From Actinospineispora acaciae DSM 45401 (lineage in GTDB: Bacteria; Actinomycetota; Actinomycetes; Mycobacteriales; Pseudonocardiaceae), in assembly GCF_000620785.1 (NCBI RefSeq), contig NZ_JIAI01000012.1:62001-126000 (forward strand): a stretch of 64,000 bases of DNA, in the 5' to 3' direction. Below are positions 18,391 to 26,743 of the stretch, piece by piece. A model generated the notes under the pieces. That model was not told where the DNA came from. It made no database searches and was given only the letters and a program-made list of their open reading frames with translations. Both the position numbers and the translations under genes were made by a program. How positions within the stretch are numbered: position 1 is the stretch's first letter; the number at the start of each line of letters is the position of its first letter.

Positions 18391-19361
18391 TGCGTACTCG
18401 TACCCTGGGGCCGCGCCTCGACGTGTCCGCGCTCGGCCTCGGCTGCATGGGCATGACCTGGGCCTACGGTGCCACCGACGACGACCGCGAGGAAGCCGTC
18501 GCCACCATCCGCCGGGCGTTGGACCTCGGCGTCACGCTGCTCGACACCGCCGACGTCTACGGCCCGCACACCAACGAGCGGCTGGTCGGCGAGGCGATCG
18601 CCGGCCGCCGCGACGAGGTCGTGCTGGCCACCAAGTTCGGCATCGTCCGGCCCGTCGGCACCACACCCGACCAGGCGGTCGCCAACACCACGATCAACGG
18701 GCGCCCGGAGTACGTCAAGGCGGCCTGCGACGCCTCACTGGCGCGCCTCGGCGTGGACCACATCGACCTCTACTACCAGCACCGCGCCGACCCGGATACG
18801 CCCATCGAGGAGACGGTCGGCGCGATGAGCGAGCTCGTCGCGGCCGGCAAGGTGCGCTTCCTGGGGCTGTCCGAGGCGGACCCGGAGACGATCCGCCGCG
18901 CGCACGCCGTACACCCGATCGCCGCGCTGCAGAGCGAGTACTCGCTGTGGTCGCGGGAGGTCGAGGACGCCGTGCTCCCAACCGTCCGCGAGCTGGGCAT
19001 CGGGTTCGTGCCGTACGCGCCGCTCGGCCGAGGCTTCCTGTCCGGCACCATCAGGTCGCCCGACGACCTGGCCCCGGGCGACTACCGCCGCTCCTCCCCG
19101 CGTTTCATGGGCGAGAACTTCCAGCGCAACCTCGACCTGGTCGCCACCGTCGAACGCCTGGCCGCCGCCAAGCGGCTCACCCCGTCACAGCTCGCGCTCG
19201 CCTGGGTCCTCTCCCACGGCGAGGACATCGTCCCGATCCCCGGCACGCGCCGCCGCTCCCGGCTGGAGGAGAACATCGCCGCCGCCGACGTCGAACTGAC
19301 CCCCGACGAGCTCGCCCACATCGCCGCCGCCCTACCCCAACCCGCCGGCACCCGCTACTGA
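18390..19361 (+). CDS. aldo/keto reductase
   Basis: A 323-residue NADPH-dependent oxidoreductase with the (beta/alpha)8 AKR fold. The catalytic tetrad is present: Asp52 and Tyr57 (DTADVYGPH), Lys82 (ATKFG) and His131 (DLYYQHRAD). The C-terminal '[19 protein letters not shown]' is the cofactor-binding signature of the AKR13-like subgroup. The start overlaps the stop of the SnoaL-like gene. It is convergent with a LysR gene, with palindrome copy 4 between. The substrate, perhaps an aldehyde or xenobiotic carbonyl, is not shown by the sequence. Confidence 0.92.
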   Translation: MRTRTLGPRLDVSALGLGCMGMTWAYGATDDDREEAVATIRRALDLGVTLLDTADVYGPHTNERLVGEAIAGRRDEVVLATKFGIVRPVGTTPDQAVANTTINGRPEYVKAACDASLARLGVDHIDLYYQHRADPDTPIEETVGAMSELVAAGKVRFLGLSEADPETIRRAHAVHPIAALQSEYSLWSREVEDAVLPTVRELGIGFVPYAPLGRGFLSGTIRSPDDLAPGDYRRSSPRFMGENFQRNLDLVATVERLAAAKRLTPSQLALAWVLSHGEDIVPIPGTRRRSRLEENIAAADVELTPDELAHIAAALPQPAGTRY

Positions 19362-19366
19362 CCGGG

Positions 19367-19414
19367 ACCCGTGAGTGGTTAGCGTTGTCATAGCAACGCT
19401 AACCACTCACGGGT
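19367..19414. repeat. dispersed palindrome, copy 4
   Basis: Perfect 21-base arms (19367-19387 and 19394-19414) with loop TCATAG, between the convergent aldo/keto reductase and LysR genes. It overlaps the LysR stop region by eight bases. Confidence 0.9.
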
Positions 19415-20297
19415 TGTGCGCCACGGTGCGGATGCGGTCGGCCAGCGAGCGCACCGCGGGGGTGGGGCGCTCGCCTCGGCGGTGTACGAGGCCGACCTGG
19501 ACCACGGGCATCGGGCGGTCCAGGCGCAGCGGGCGCAGCGACTCGGGGTCGTCGGTCGCGTAGGGCGGCTGGAACATGCCGAGCACGCCCATCCCGGCCC
19601 GGGCGGCGAGCACCCGCGCCTGCATGCCCTCGACCTCCAGCCGGGCGTCGGTGGCGCCGAGGCCGACCTCGCGCAGCACCTTCTCGTAGTGCACCCACTC
19701 CACGTCGTTGAGCGGCGCGGTGATCAGCCCGGCCTGGGAGACCTCGTCCACGGTCACCGTGGACGACCGCGCGAGCGGGTGCGAACCGGCCACCAGCAGG
19801 CGGAACTCGGCGCCGTGCAGCGGCTCGAAGCGCACCCCGCTCGGCACCTGCCAGCCGATCGCGTACGCCAGGTCGAGGCGGTGGTCGAGCACCTGCTCGG
19901 CCAGCCGGACGCTGTGCCCGAACCGCACCGACGCCAGCACGCCCGGATGCGCCGCCCGGTAGGGCACGAGCACCCGCTCGAAGAAGAACGGCTGCTCGAA
20001 CGCGATGCTCGCGCCCAGCGAGACCTGGCCGTCCTGGCCGGAGCGGATGCTGCGCAGGAGTTGACGCTCGTCGCGCAGCATCCGCACGGCCCGGCGGTAC
20101 GCCTGCTCCCCGGCCGGGGTGAGCCGGACCTCGCGGTGCTCGTAGCGCACCAGCGAGGTGCCAAGCTGGCGTTCCAGGCTGTGCACGTGGAACGACACGG
20201 TGGCCTGGCTCAGGCCCAGGTGCGCGGCGGCCGCCGAGTAGCCGTGGCGGTCCACCACCGTGACGAACACCCGGAGCTTGAAGAGGTCGAGTCCCAC
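19407..20297 (-). CDS. LysR-family transcriptional regulator
   Basis: A 296-residue LysR regulator. The N-terminal helix-turn-helix is 'LRVFVTVVDRHGYSAAAAHLGLSQATVSFHVHSLERQLGTSLVRY' followed by 'LTPAGEQAYRRA'; the rest is the two-lobed effector domain. The GTG at 20297 gives the standard length. It lies 25 bases downstream of the substrate-binding-like gene on the same strand and may be cotranscribed with it, rather than divergent as LysR genes usually are. Its C-terminal codons run into palindrome copy 4. Confidence 0.92.
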   Translation of the reverse strand: MGLDLFKLRVFVTVVDRHGYSAAAAHLGLSQATVSFHVHSLERQLGTSLVRYEHREVRLTPAGEQAYRRAVRMLRDERQLLRSIRSGQDGQVSLGASIAFEQPFFFERVLVPYRAAHPGVLASVRFGHSVRLAEQVLDHRLDLAYAIGWQVPSGVRFEPLHGAEFRLLVAGSHPLARSSTVTVDEVSQAGLITAPLNDVEWVHYEKVLREVGLGATDARLEVEGMQARVLAARAGMGVLGMFQPPYATDDPESLRPLRLDRPMPVVQVGLVHRRGERPTPAVRSLADRIRTVAHNP

Positions 20298-20322
20298 CGC
20301 GCCCCCCGCTGCCGAGCCCGGC

Positions 20323-21192
20323 TCACGTCAGCACGGACTCCTCGTAGCGTGCCAGCGCGGGGTCGGCGCCGTCGAGAAGGTCCCAGTCGCGCATCCAGCC
20401 CTGGGTGCGCTCGAACATGTCCCGGGTGTACGCCTGGCCGACCACCCGCTCGCCGGGGCCGAACCGCCGCACGTCGACCAGTGTGAGCAGGTCCTCGGGC
20501 ATCTCGCGGGCCCAGTGCCGGGTGTAGCGGTGCGGCTCCAGGTCGATCTCCCGCTGGGCGCGCAGCAACGCGGCGAAGTAGCGCTCCACGTCGGTCAGGT
20601 CGGCCCGCGAGGACAGCAGGAAGCCCATCACGAACGTGGTGTCCACCAGCTTGCGGTAGCCGAGCTGTTCGAGCAGGTAGGCCGGCGCGCCCCAGACGTT
20701 GACCGCCGGGGCGGTGCCGGCGAGCAGTTGGCGCGCCCTGTCGAACGGGCGGCCGATGAACCCGAGCGTGATCTGCTCGCGGCTCAGGAACGGCTCCAGC
20801 GCCTGCAGCGCGGAGTAGTGGCTGCCGGAGTGGTAGCCCACGCCCACCTCGACGCCGGCCAGGTCCGCCGGCTCCCGGTACGGCGAGTCCGCCGCCACGA
20901 AGATCGACGACGGGCACACCGAGTAGGCCTTGCCGTACATCTTCCCGTGCGAACTGGACGAGGCCGCGTTCACCGCCCAGTGGCACGCGCAGGAGACGTC
21001 CGAGGCGCGTCCGGCGGCCATGTCCTCGAACGCGCCGCTGCGCACCCGCAGCGGGGCGCCGGCCTCGGAGATCACCGAGCCGCCCGCGAACCCGGCGTCG
21101 AACTCGTACTCCAGGCCCTCCTCGCCGAACAGCCCGAGCTCCTCGGCCACCCACTCGTGCAACCTGACGTGCGGCTGTACCCGAAACACCAT
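20323..21192 (-). CDS. NMT1/THI5-like or substrate-binding-type periplasmic-fold protein
   Basis: A 289-residue protein with the two-lobed periplasmic-binding fold of the SsuA/NMT1 group: 'HEWVAEELGLFGEEGLEYEF', 'GAFEDMAAGRASDVSCACHWAVN', 'SPYREPADLAGVEVGVGYHSGSHYSALQALE'. Oddities: there is no signal peptide or lipobox, so it should be cytosolic, and no ABC permease or ATPase is adjacent. It might be an enzyme that uses this fold rather than a transport receptor. ATG 21192 follows GGAGGGAGC; the frame continues upstream but the start is well placed. It shares a strand with the LysR gene just after it. Confidence 0.7.
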   Translation of the reverse strand: MVFRVQPHVRLHEWVAEELGLFGEEGLEYEFDAGFAGGSVISEAGAPLRVRSGAFEDMAAGRASDVSCACHWAVNAASSSSHGKMYGKAYSVCPSSIFVAADSPYREPADLAGVEVGVGYHSGSHYSALQALEPFLSREQITLGFIGRPFDRARQLLAGTAPAVNVWGAPAYLLEQLGYRKLVDTTFVMGFLLSSRADLTDVERYFAALLRAQREIDLEPHRYTRHWAREMPEDLLTLVDVRRFGPGERVVGQAYTRDMFERTQGWMRDWDLLDGADPALARYEESVLT

Positions 21193-21298
21193 TGTCCGCT
21201 CCCTCCGCTTGAGCACCGTGACCTGCGATGACGCTATGGCCGCCGGGGTGCGCGGACAACGCAGCCGGGTCGATACGGCCATCGAGAAACTCGATCGA

Positions 21299-21304
21299 TA
21301 GGCT
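21299..21304 (+). promoter_or_regulatory. ndk -10 box TAGGCT
   Basis: TAGGCT ends eight bases before the GTG at 21313, with no ribosome-binding site between; a leaderless transcript is likely. Confidence 0.5.
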
Positions 21305-21312
21305 CACCGTCC

Positions 21313-21723
21313 GTGAGCGAGCGGACGTTGGTACTGGTGAAGCCCGACGGCGTGCAGCGCCGGCTGGTGGGCGAGGTGATCTCCCGGATCGAGCGCAAGG
21401 GGCTCGATCTGGTCGCGTTGCGGTTGCGGACCGTGGACCGTGAGCTGGCCAGCCAGCACTACGCCGAACACGACGGCAAGCCGTTCTTCAACTCCCTGCT
21501 GGAGTTCATCACGTCCGGCCCGCTGGTGGCCGCGGTGGTGGAGGGGCCGCGCGCGATCGCGGCGTTCCGGCAGCTCGCCGGCGGCACGGACCCGGTGGAG
21601 AAGGCCATGCCCGGCAGCATCCGGGGCGACTTCGGGCTGGAGACGCAGTTCAACCTGGTGCACGGCTCGGACTCGCCGGAGTCGGCGTCCCGGGAGATCA
21701 AGCTCTGGTTCCCGGAGCTGTAA
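21313..21723 (+). CDS. ndk: nucleoside-diphosphate kinase
   Basis: A 136-residue NDK that balances nucleoside triphosphate pools by phosphate transfer through a His. The phosphorylated residue is His117 in NLVHGSDS, and the '[26 protein letters not shown]' and '[13 protein letters not shown]' blocks complete the family pattern. It is short and complete. In most actinobacteria ndk follows folC and DUF4233 closely; here 3.4 kb of accessory genes intervene. The sigma-factor gene on the other strand overlaps its 3' end by 26 bases. Confidence 0.97.
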   Translation: MSERTLVLVKPDGVQRRLVGEVISRIERKGLDLVALRLRTVDRELASQHYAEHDGKPFFNSLLEFITSGPLVAAVVEGPRAIAAFRQLAGGTDPVEKAMPGSIRGDFGLETQFNLVHGSDSPESASREIKLWFPEL

Positions 21724-22651
21724 GCCCGAACCGGGTGAGGTCGGCGGTGAGGAAGGCGGTCACCTCGGCGACGCGTCCGCCCCGGACGGTCAGCACGTCG
21801 AGGCCGCCGGGCAGGTAGCGCCGCTCGCCGTCGTCCCACCGGTAGGTGCCGAAGGCGAGCTGGCCGTTCGCCGTGGTGGGCAGGAACCGCCAGCGCACCC
21901 GCATCGGGCCTCGGAGCAGGAAGGCGCGGATGTCGTCCTTGCCGGCGTACCACTCCGGCACCGGCGGCATCGAGTAGCGCGCGTCGTCGGTGAGCATGGC
22001 AACGATCGCGTCGACGTCACCCGCATGCCAGGCCTCGCTCCAGCGCCTGACGATCTCGCCGACCGCCTCGTCGCCCAGCTCGCGCAGCACCGCCCGCTGG
22101 GTCTGCGACGCCGAGCCGATCGCCGCCCGGGCGCGCTGCAGGGCGCTGTTCACCGACGCGGTGGACGTGTCGAGCTGCTCGGCCACCTCGCGCGCCGAGA
22201 AGCCGAGCACCTCACGCAGGATCAACACCGCGCGATGGGTCGCGGTCAGCCGTTGCAACGCCGCGACGAACGCCAGCTCGACGCCCTCTCGGGCCAGGTA
22301 TCCCGACTCGGCCGAGGGGTAGGGCTCCAGCCAGCTGACCTCGGCTGTGGGCGTGCCGGGGGCGAGGTCCACCGGCAGCTCCCGGCGGCCACGCCGTTCG
22401 AGCGCGGTGAGGCAGCGGTTGGTCGCGATCCGGTAGAGCCAGGCGCGGACGAATCCTCGTTCGTCCAGTCCGCCGATGCCGCGCCAGGCGCGGACCAGGC
22501 TCTCCTGCACGGCGTCCTCGGCGTCGTGCAGCGAGCCGAGCATCCGGTAGCAGTGCGCCAGCAGCTCGCCCCGGTACGGCGCGACCAGCCGCTCGAACGC
22601 CCCGGCGTCCCCGGACCGGGCGGCGTCGAGCAGCTCGGCCGGCGCTGTCAC
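21698..22651 (-). CDS. sigma-70 factor with C-terminal SnoaL-like domain (SigJ-type)
   Basis: A 317-residue ECF-like sigma factor. Region 2 is '[40 protein letters not shown]' and region 4 '[42 protein letters not shown]'. From about residue 205 a SnoaL-like domain follows ('[37 protein letters not shown]'), which in this class replaces the usual anti-sigma partner and modulates activity. GTG 22651 gives the normal N-terminus [15 protein letters not shown]. It is divergent from another SnoaL-fold gene, which may be its target. Its promoter specificity cannot be read here. Confidence 0.9.
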   Translation of the reverse strand: MTAPAELLDAARSGDAGAFERLVAPYRGELLAHCYRMLGSLHDAEDAVQESLVRAWRGIGGLDERGFVRAWLYRIATNRCLTALERRGRRELPVDLAPGTPTAEVSWLEPYPSAESGYLAREGVELAFVAALQRLTATHRAVLILREVLGFSAREVAEQLDTSTASVNSALQRARAAIGSASQTQRAVLRELGDEAVGEIVRRWSEAWHAGDVDAIVAMLTDDARYSMPPVPEWYAGKDDIRAFLLRGPMRVRWRFLPTTANGQLAFGTYRWDDGERRYLPGGLDVLTVRGGRVAEVTAFLTADLTRFGLTAPGTRA

Positions 22652-22722
22652 GAACCCACTATGGCACCGCGCGATGAGTTCACCCGCCGGCCGGGGTTCC
22701 ACCGCCGAGAACAGGAGGAACC

Positions 22723-23148
22723 ATGACCGACGAACAGCACATCCGTGACCTGATCGCGCGGTGGGCGAACGCCGTCCACGCCGGCGACATGCCCACCGTG
22801 CTCGCCGACCACGCGCCCGACATCGTCATGTTCGACGTGCCGCCGCCCGAGCGCGGCGTGCGCGGCATCGAGGCGTACCGCGAGACCTGGCCGGGGTTCT
22901 TCGAGTGGCAGGCGGGCGGCGCGGTGTTCGAGATCGAGTCGCTCGACGTCACGGCCGGTGCGGACGTCGCGTTCGCGTGGGCGTTGCTGCGCTGCGGCAT
23001 GCCCTCGGAGCTCGAACGCGACCCCGAGCAGCGGCTGCGGCTGACCCTCGGCCTGCGCAGGGACGGCGACCGGTGGGTGGTGACCCACGAGCACCACTCG
23101 TTCGCCGACCGGAGCGCGCTACCGGAGGTCGCGCAGGGCGGCCAGTAG
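22723..23148 (+). CDS. SnoaL-like / NTF2-fold protein
   Basis: A 141-residue small-barrel protein: '[42 protein letters not shown]' and '[10 protein letters not shown]' are typical of the YybH/SnoaL group. ATG 22723 is well set after CAGGAGGAACC. It is divergent from the sigma-factor gene, with about 70 bases between. The last 30 bases overlap the peroxiredoxin-like gene on the other strand. Ligand or substrate unknown. Confidence 0.85.
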   Translation: MTDEQHIRDLIARWANAVHAGDMPTVLADHAPDIVMFDVPPPERGVRGIEAYRETWPGFFEWQAGGAVFEIESLDVTAGADVAFAWALLRCGMPSELERDPEQRLRLTLGLRRDGDRWVVTHEHHSFADRSALPEVAQGGQ

Positions 23149-23766
23149 GTCGGCGGGCTCGGCGCGGACCGTGTAGTCGGTCTCGACGAACGCCCACCGG
23201 ATCACGCCGGCGGTGTCGATCACGTAGCTGGCCGGCAGCGGCAGGGTGCGGGCGTGGCCGCCGTTGACGCGTTGCAGGTCGAACCCGAACGTGTCGTACA
23301 GCCCGCCCAGCTCGTCGGACAGGTCGAACGCGATCCCGAACTGCTTGGCCACGTCCGAGCCGACGTCGCGGAGCACGTCGAACGTGAGCCGCTCCCGCTC
23401 GGCCAGCGACAGCGACTCGTCGGGGACCTGCGGCGAGACGGCCACCAGCCGCGCGCCGAGGGCGGCGATCGCGTCGTGGTGCTGCTGCAGCGCGCGCAGC
23501 TCGAGGTTGCAGTACGGGCACCAGGCGCCCCGGTAGAACGTCAGCACCACCGGCCCCTCCGCCAGCAGGCCGTCCAGGGTGACCTCCCGCCCGTCGGCCG
23601 AGGGCAGGGCGAAGCGGGGAGCCCGCGCGCCGACCCCGAGCGCGCGGCCCGCGATGCCGGACTCGGCAAGCTCGCGCGCGCCCCGTTCCATGATCGCGCG
23701 TACGTCCTCGGGGCCGTGCCGCCGAAAGTTCTCGTGCACCGCGCGCAGCTCGTCGTTCAGGCCCAT
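23119..23766 (-). CDS. peroxiredoxin-like protein
   Basis: A 215-residue thioredoxin-fold protein of the AhpC/TSA type. 'FYRGAWCPYCNLELRALQ' carries Cys83 and Cys86, a CxxC rather than the T-x-x-C of typical peroxiredoxins, so it may be a thiol oxidoreductase more than a peroxidase. 'ISPQ'-like 'AVSPQVPDESLSLAERERLTFDVLRDVG' and 'PLPASYVIDTAGVIRWAFVETDYTVRAE' are the rest of the family. It is divergent from a TetR-type gene with about 105 bases between, which suggests control by that regulator. Confidence 0.88.
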   Translation of the reverse strand: MGLNDELRAVHENFRRHGPEDVRAIMERGARELAESGIAGRALGVGARAPRFALPSADGREVTLDGLLAEGPVVLTFYRGAWCPYCNLELRALQQHHDAIAALGARLVAVSPQVPDESLSLAERERLTFDVLRDVGSDVAKQFGIAFDLSDELGGLYDTFGFDLQRVNGGHARTLPLPASYVIDTAGVIRWAFVETDYTVRAEPADLLAALRDLR

Positions 23767-23787
23767 GGTGGCCGTCCTTCCTTCTGG

Positions 23788-23855
23788 GAACGTTCGTTTC
23801 AGGATGCTGGCCGGCGGCAGGGTGCGTCAAGGGTTATCTTGGACTCATCGTTTCA
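23788..23855. promoter_or_regulatory. divergent promoter region, repeated TCGTTTCA
   Basis: Between the peroxiredoxin-like and TetR-type genes lie a GAACGTTC palindrome (23788-23795) and two direct copies of TCGTTTCA (23794-23801 and 23848-23855). A TTGACG in minus orientation near 23829 could be the -35 for the peroxiredoxin gene. These are candidates for the TetR-type operator. Confidence 0.45.
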
Positions 23856-23872
23856 AGAACCCGAGGGACGTC

Positions 23873-24460
23873 ATGGCCGACATCAAGCACTTCGACCCGG
23901 ACCGGGCGCTGGAGCGGGCCGAGCGGTTGTTCTGGCAGCACGGCTCGGCCACCACGTCGATCCAGGCCGTCACCGAGGCGACCGGCCTCAACCGCTCCAG
24001 CCTGTACGCCACGTTCGGCGGCAAGCGCGAGCTGTACCTCGCCGCGCTGCGCCGCTACCTGAGCCACCGCGCCCGGCCGGCGTTCGCGGGGCTCGCGGCG
24101 GACGGGCGCGGGCTGGCGGCCGTGCGGGACTTCTTCGCCGGGCTGATCGAGGTGCGCTGCGCGGGCGGATTCGCCGGCTGGGGCTGCATGGTCGTCAACG
24201 CCCACACCGGCCCCGAGCGCGCCGACCCCGAGGTCCGCGCGCTGCTCGACGAGCACCACGTCGAGCTGCGGGACGCGCTGCGCGCCGCGCTCGACACGGC
24301 CGGGCGCCTCGGCCAGCTCGCCGAGGGCACTTCAACCGAGGCCGTGGCCGAGGTGCTCGCGCTGCTCGCCTACGGGGTGAACCTGCGCTCGCGCGCCGGG
24401 GCCGACGCCGACACGCTGCGCGCCACGGTCGCCGCCGCCCTTGCCCCGCTCGCCGTCTGA
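23873..24460 (+). CDS. TetR/AcrR-family transcriptional regulator
   Basis: A 195-residue repressor. The HTH is 'LERAERLFWQHGSATTSIQAVTEATGLNRSSLYATFGGKRELYLAALRRYL'; the rest is a helical ligand domain with a Cys pair area ('EVRCAGGFAGWGCMVVN') that might sense thiol oxidation (inference). ATG 23873 has no clear ribosome-binding site; a longer frame upstream runs into the divergent gene. Divergence from the peroxiredoxin-like gene, with shared direct repeats between, suggests that it represses that gene and itself. Confidence 0.9.
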   Translation: MADIKHFDPDRALERAERLFWQHGSATTSIQAVTEATGLNRSSLYATFGGKRELYLAALRRYLSHRARPAFAGLAADGRGLAAVRDFFAGLIEVRCAGGFAGWGCMVVNAHTGPERADPEVRALLDEHHVELRDALRAALDTAGRLGQLAEGTSTEAVAEVLALLAYGVNLRSRAGADADTLRATVAAALAPLAV

Positions 24461-24472
24461 GAGGCTGGCGAT

Positions 24473-25024
24473 GTGTTCGAGCTGATCGGCGGCCGGGAGA
24501 AGCGAGAGATCCGCATCGTGGAGTACGACCCGGGGTGGCCGGGGCGGTTCGGGCGCGAACGCGAGCGGATCGCCACGGCGCTCGGGCCGGTGGCGCGCCG
24601 CATCGACCACATCGGCTCGACGTCGGTGCCCGGGCTGATGGCCAAGCCGATCGTGGACATCCAGGTCAGCGTGCCGGACGTGGAGGACGAGCCGAGCTAC
24701 CTGCCCGGGCTGCTCGCGGTGGGGTACCGGCACCGGGTCCGCGAGCCCGGCCATCGGATGGTGCGAACCCCCGAGCGGGACGTGCACGTGCACGTCTGCG
24801 ACGCCGGCGGCGAGTGGGAGTGGCGGCACCTGCTGCTGCGGGACTGGCTGCGCCGTGAGCCGGCCGACCGGGACGCCTACCAGCGGCTCAAGCGTGAGCT
24901 GGCCCGCCGGGACTGGGCGGACATGAACGACTACGCCGACGCCAAGGGGCCGTTGATCGCCGAGATGACCGACCGGGCCGAGGCGTGGGCGCGCTCATCC
25001 GGCTGGACTCCGGGCGGCGCGTGA
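24473..25024 (+). CDS. GrpB-family nucleotidyltransferase-fold protein
   Basis: A 183-residue UPF0157/GrpB protein. 'IVEYDPGWPGRFGRERERIATALG', 'RIDHIGSTSVPGLMAKPIVDIQV' and the end 'YADAKGPLIAEMTDRAEAWA' define the family, which has a minimal nucleotidyltransferase fold with the 'GSTSV...D.Q' site. Some members are tied to CoA biosynthesis, most are uncharacterised. It starts 12 bases after the TetR-type gene and may be read through from it. The last 30 bases overlap the membrane-protein gene on the other strand. Confidence 0.9.
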   Translation: MFELIGGREKREIRIVEYDPGWPGRFGRERERIATALGPVARRIDHIGSTSVPGLMAKPIVDIQVSVPDVEDEPSYLPGLLAVGYRHRVREPGHRMVRTPERDVHVHVCDAGGEWEWRHLLLRDWLRREPADRDAYQRLKRELARRDWADMNDYADAKGPLIAEMTDRAEAWARSSGWTPGGA

Positions 25025-26149
25025 GCCGAGCGCGGCCGTCCCCTGCGCGGCGGCCAGGGCGAGCGCCCCGAGCGCGACCAGCGCCCAGGCCGGGTAGTTC
25101 GGCACCTGCTCGACCCGTTCGCAGTGGGCCGTGGGGTCCGGAGGCGCCGAGGGGTCGGGTACGCGGGGGTCGCCGGGGAAGGGCGGGTCCGGGCGCAACG
25201 GCGGGTCCGGGAGCGGCGCGTTGCGCGGTAACGGGATGGGATCGGGGAAACCCGGGTGCGTGCCAGGGAACTCGGGCATGGGCGTGCCCGGAACGGCCGG
25301 CGGCCGCGCTCGGGGCGGCCTGTGCTCTGCGCACCTAGACGCAACGGCGGAGTGTTGCGCATGCGTACGCAGAGCAAAGCCCTCCCGGACACTGAGGAGC
25401 AGGCCGCCGCCCACCGCCAGACCGGCCAGCGCGGTCAGGGCGACCACGGTGGTTCCGCGTGTCCAGGACCGCCGCCGCAGGCTTCCCCGTGCGACGCCGG
25501 CCAGCACCGGCGGAGCCACGGCCGCGAACAGCCCGAGGACGCCCAGCGAGGTCAGCGCCGAGGACGCCGAGACGCGCCAGTCGCCCTGGTCGCCCCAGCT
25601 CGTCGGGGTCAGCGGCCGAGGGTCGTCCCCGGCCGGCCGCTCCGCCGGACGCTCCGCCGGGCCGCCGGGCACGCACCAGGCCTCGTACCGGCATGCCTGG
25701 CCGCTGGCCGGCCCGGACGTGCCGGGCGCCGCGGCGATCGGCAGTAGCCCGAGGAACGTGCCGGCCACCACCGCCACGCTCGCCACCGCGATGATCACGC
25801 CGTTGTACCGCCGCGCAACGCGCGCGCCCGTATCCGTGACCCCCCGCACCGCCCCGGCCGCCGACCGCCGCCCACCGGCGTCCGAGACTCCCACCCGGAC
25901 CCGAACCCCGGCGAACGTGACGGCCACCGCCCCGGCGATCACGGCGGCGCCGAGCACCGTCAGCCCCCAGGCGCCGTACGGCAGCCACCCCGCCGCGGCC
26001 AGGCAGTTGGGCTCGGCCGAGGGAAGGAACCCGTTGCCGCAGGTCCCGTCCGCGACGGAGACCCCGCCGGCCGGGAGCAACCCCAGGAACGCGCCCAGCG
26101 CGACGACGAGCACCGAACCCGTGACCACACCGGCACGCGCACGCCTCAT
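24995..26149 (-). CDS. hypothetical membrane protein with duplicated segments and a Pro-rich loop, 384 aa
   Basis: I do not recognise a family. About six membrane segments are seen. Two of them are alike: 'VLVVALGAFLGLLPAGG' near residue 14 and 'VAVVAGTFLGLLPIAA' near 125, each followed by a loop with two Cys ('CGNGF...NC' and 'CRYEAWC'), so the protein probably grew by internal duplication, with the Cys pairs outside the membrane forming disulfides. A loop near residues 285-345 is a chain of Pro-Asp-Pro repeats. One segment follows before the end. It overlaps the grpB-type gene tail. Function unknown. Confidence 0.65.
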   Translation of the reverse strand: MRRARAGVVTGSVLVVALGAFLGLLPAGGVSVADGTCGNGFLPSAEPNCLAAAGWLPYGAWGLTVLGAAVIAGAVAVTFAGVRVRVGVSDAGGRRSAAGAVRGVTDTGARVARRYNGVIIAVASVAVVAGTFLGLLPIAAAPGTSGPASGQACRYEAWCVPGGPAERPAERPAGDDPRPLTPTSWGDQGDWRVSASSALTSLGVLGLFAAVAPPVLAGVARGSLRRRSWTRGTTVVALTALAGLAVGGGLLLSVREGFALRTHAQHSAVASRCAEHRPPRARPPAVPGTPMPEFPGTHPGFPDPIPLPRNAPLPDPPLRPDPPFPGDPRVPDPSAPPDPTAHCERVEQVPNYPAWALVALGALALAAAQGTAALGSRAARSPAG

Positions 26150-26180
26150 GTGAGGCGTATCGCCGCCACCCCGAGCGGCG

Positions 26181-26663
26181 CTACCGGACGCGCGAGCCGG
26201 CGATCTCTCCCAGGTGCGCGAGCGAGTTGCGCAGGTGGTCTGGGCCGAACGGCGGGAACTGGATGTGCTCGCGGATGAACGGCGGCACCGCCGACCAGTC
26301 GTAGGACAGCGTCACCTCGGTGGCGGACTCGCCGGCCGGGGCCAGGTCGTAGCGCCAGAACCAGCCGCCGAACCCCAGCTCGCCGTCGGCGTTGTACTGG
26401 CCCGGCTCCCAGGAGATCGCGCGCGGCGGGTCGAACACCCGGACCTGGTTGGCCATCTCGTAGTCCTTGTCCGGGTGGTTGTCGTGGTACATGGCCATCC
26501 GGAAGACCTGGCCGCCCCCGGTCAGGGGCGCGCCGTCGCGGGACTCGCGGACCCAGCCGGTGCCGTCGATGGCGGGGTGGGTCGTCGGGTCCGCGAGCAC
26601 CGCGAACACGGTCTCGGCGGGGGCGTTGATGGTGGCGGTCGCGCTCAGGGTCTCGTCCGGCAT
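26181..26663 (-). CDS. SRPBCC-family (START-fold) protein
   Basis: A 160-residue hydrophobic-pocket protein of the polyketide cyclase/dehydrase type: 'LSATATINAPAETVFAVLADPTTHPAIDGTGWV' is the standard N-terminus, and 'VRVFDPPRAISWEP', 'TEVTLSYDWS' and 'SLAHLGEIAGSRV' follow. It should bind a small lipid-like ligand, but which is unknown. It is divergent from the second sigma-factor gene, 80 bases away; such sigma factors often control a neighbouring small-fold gene. Confidence 0.87.
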   Translation of the reverse strand: MPDETLSATATINAPAETVFAVLADPTTHPAIDGTGWVRESRDGAPLTGGGQVFRMAMYHDNHPDKDYEMANQVRVFDPPRAISWEPGQYNADGELGFGGWFWRYDLAPAGESATEVTLSYDWSAVPPFIREHIQFPPFGPDHLRNSLAHLGEIAGSRVR

Positions 26664-26743
26664 GCTGTGTTATCCAATCCGTCCCGGGTGCTTTCCAGGT
26701 ATGACCGAGGCGGGCGGCAAAACTCATCGCGGGGAGGCGGCGG

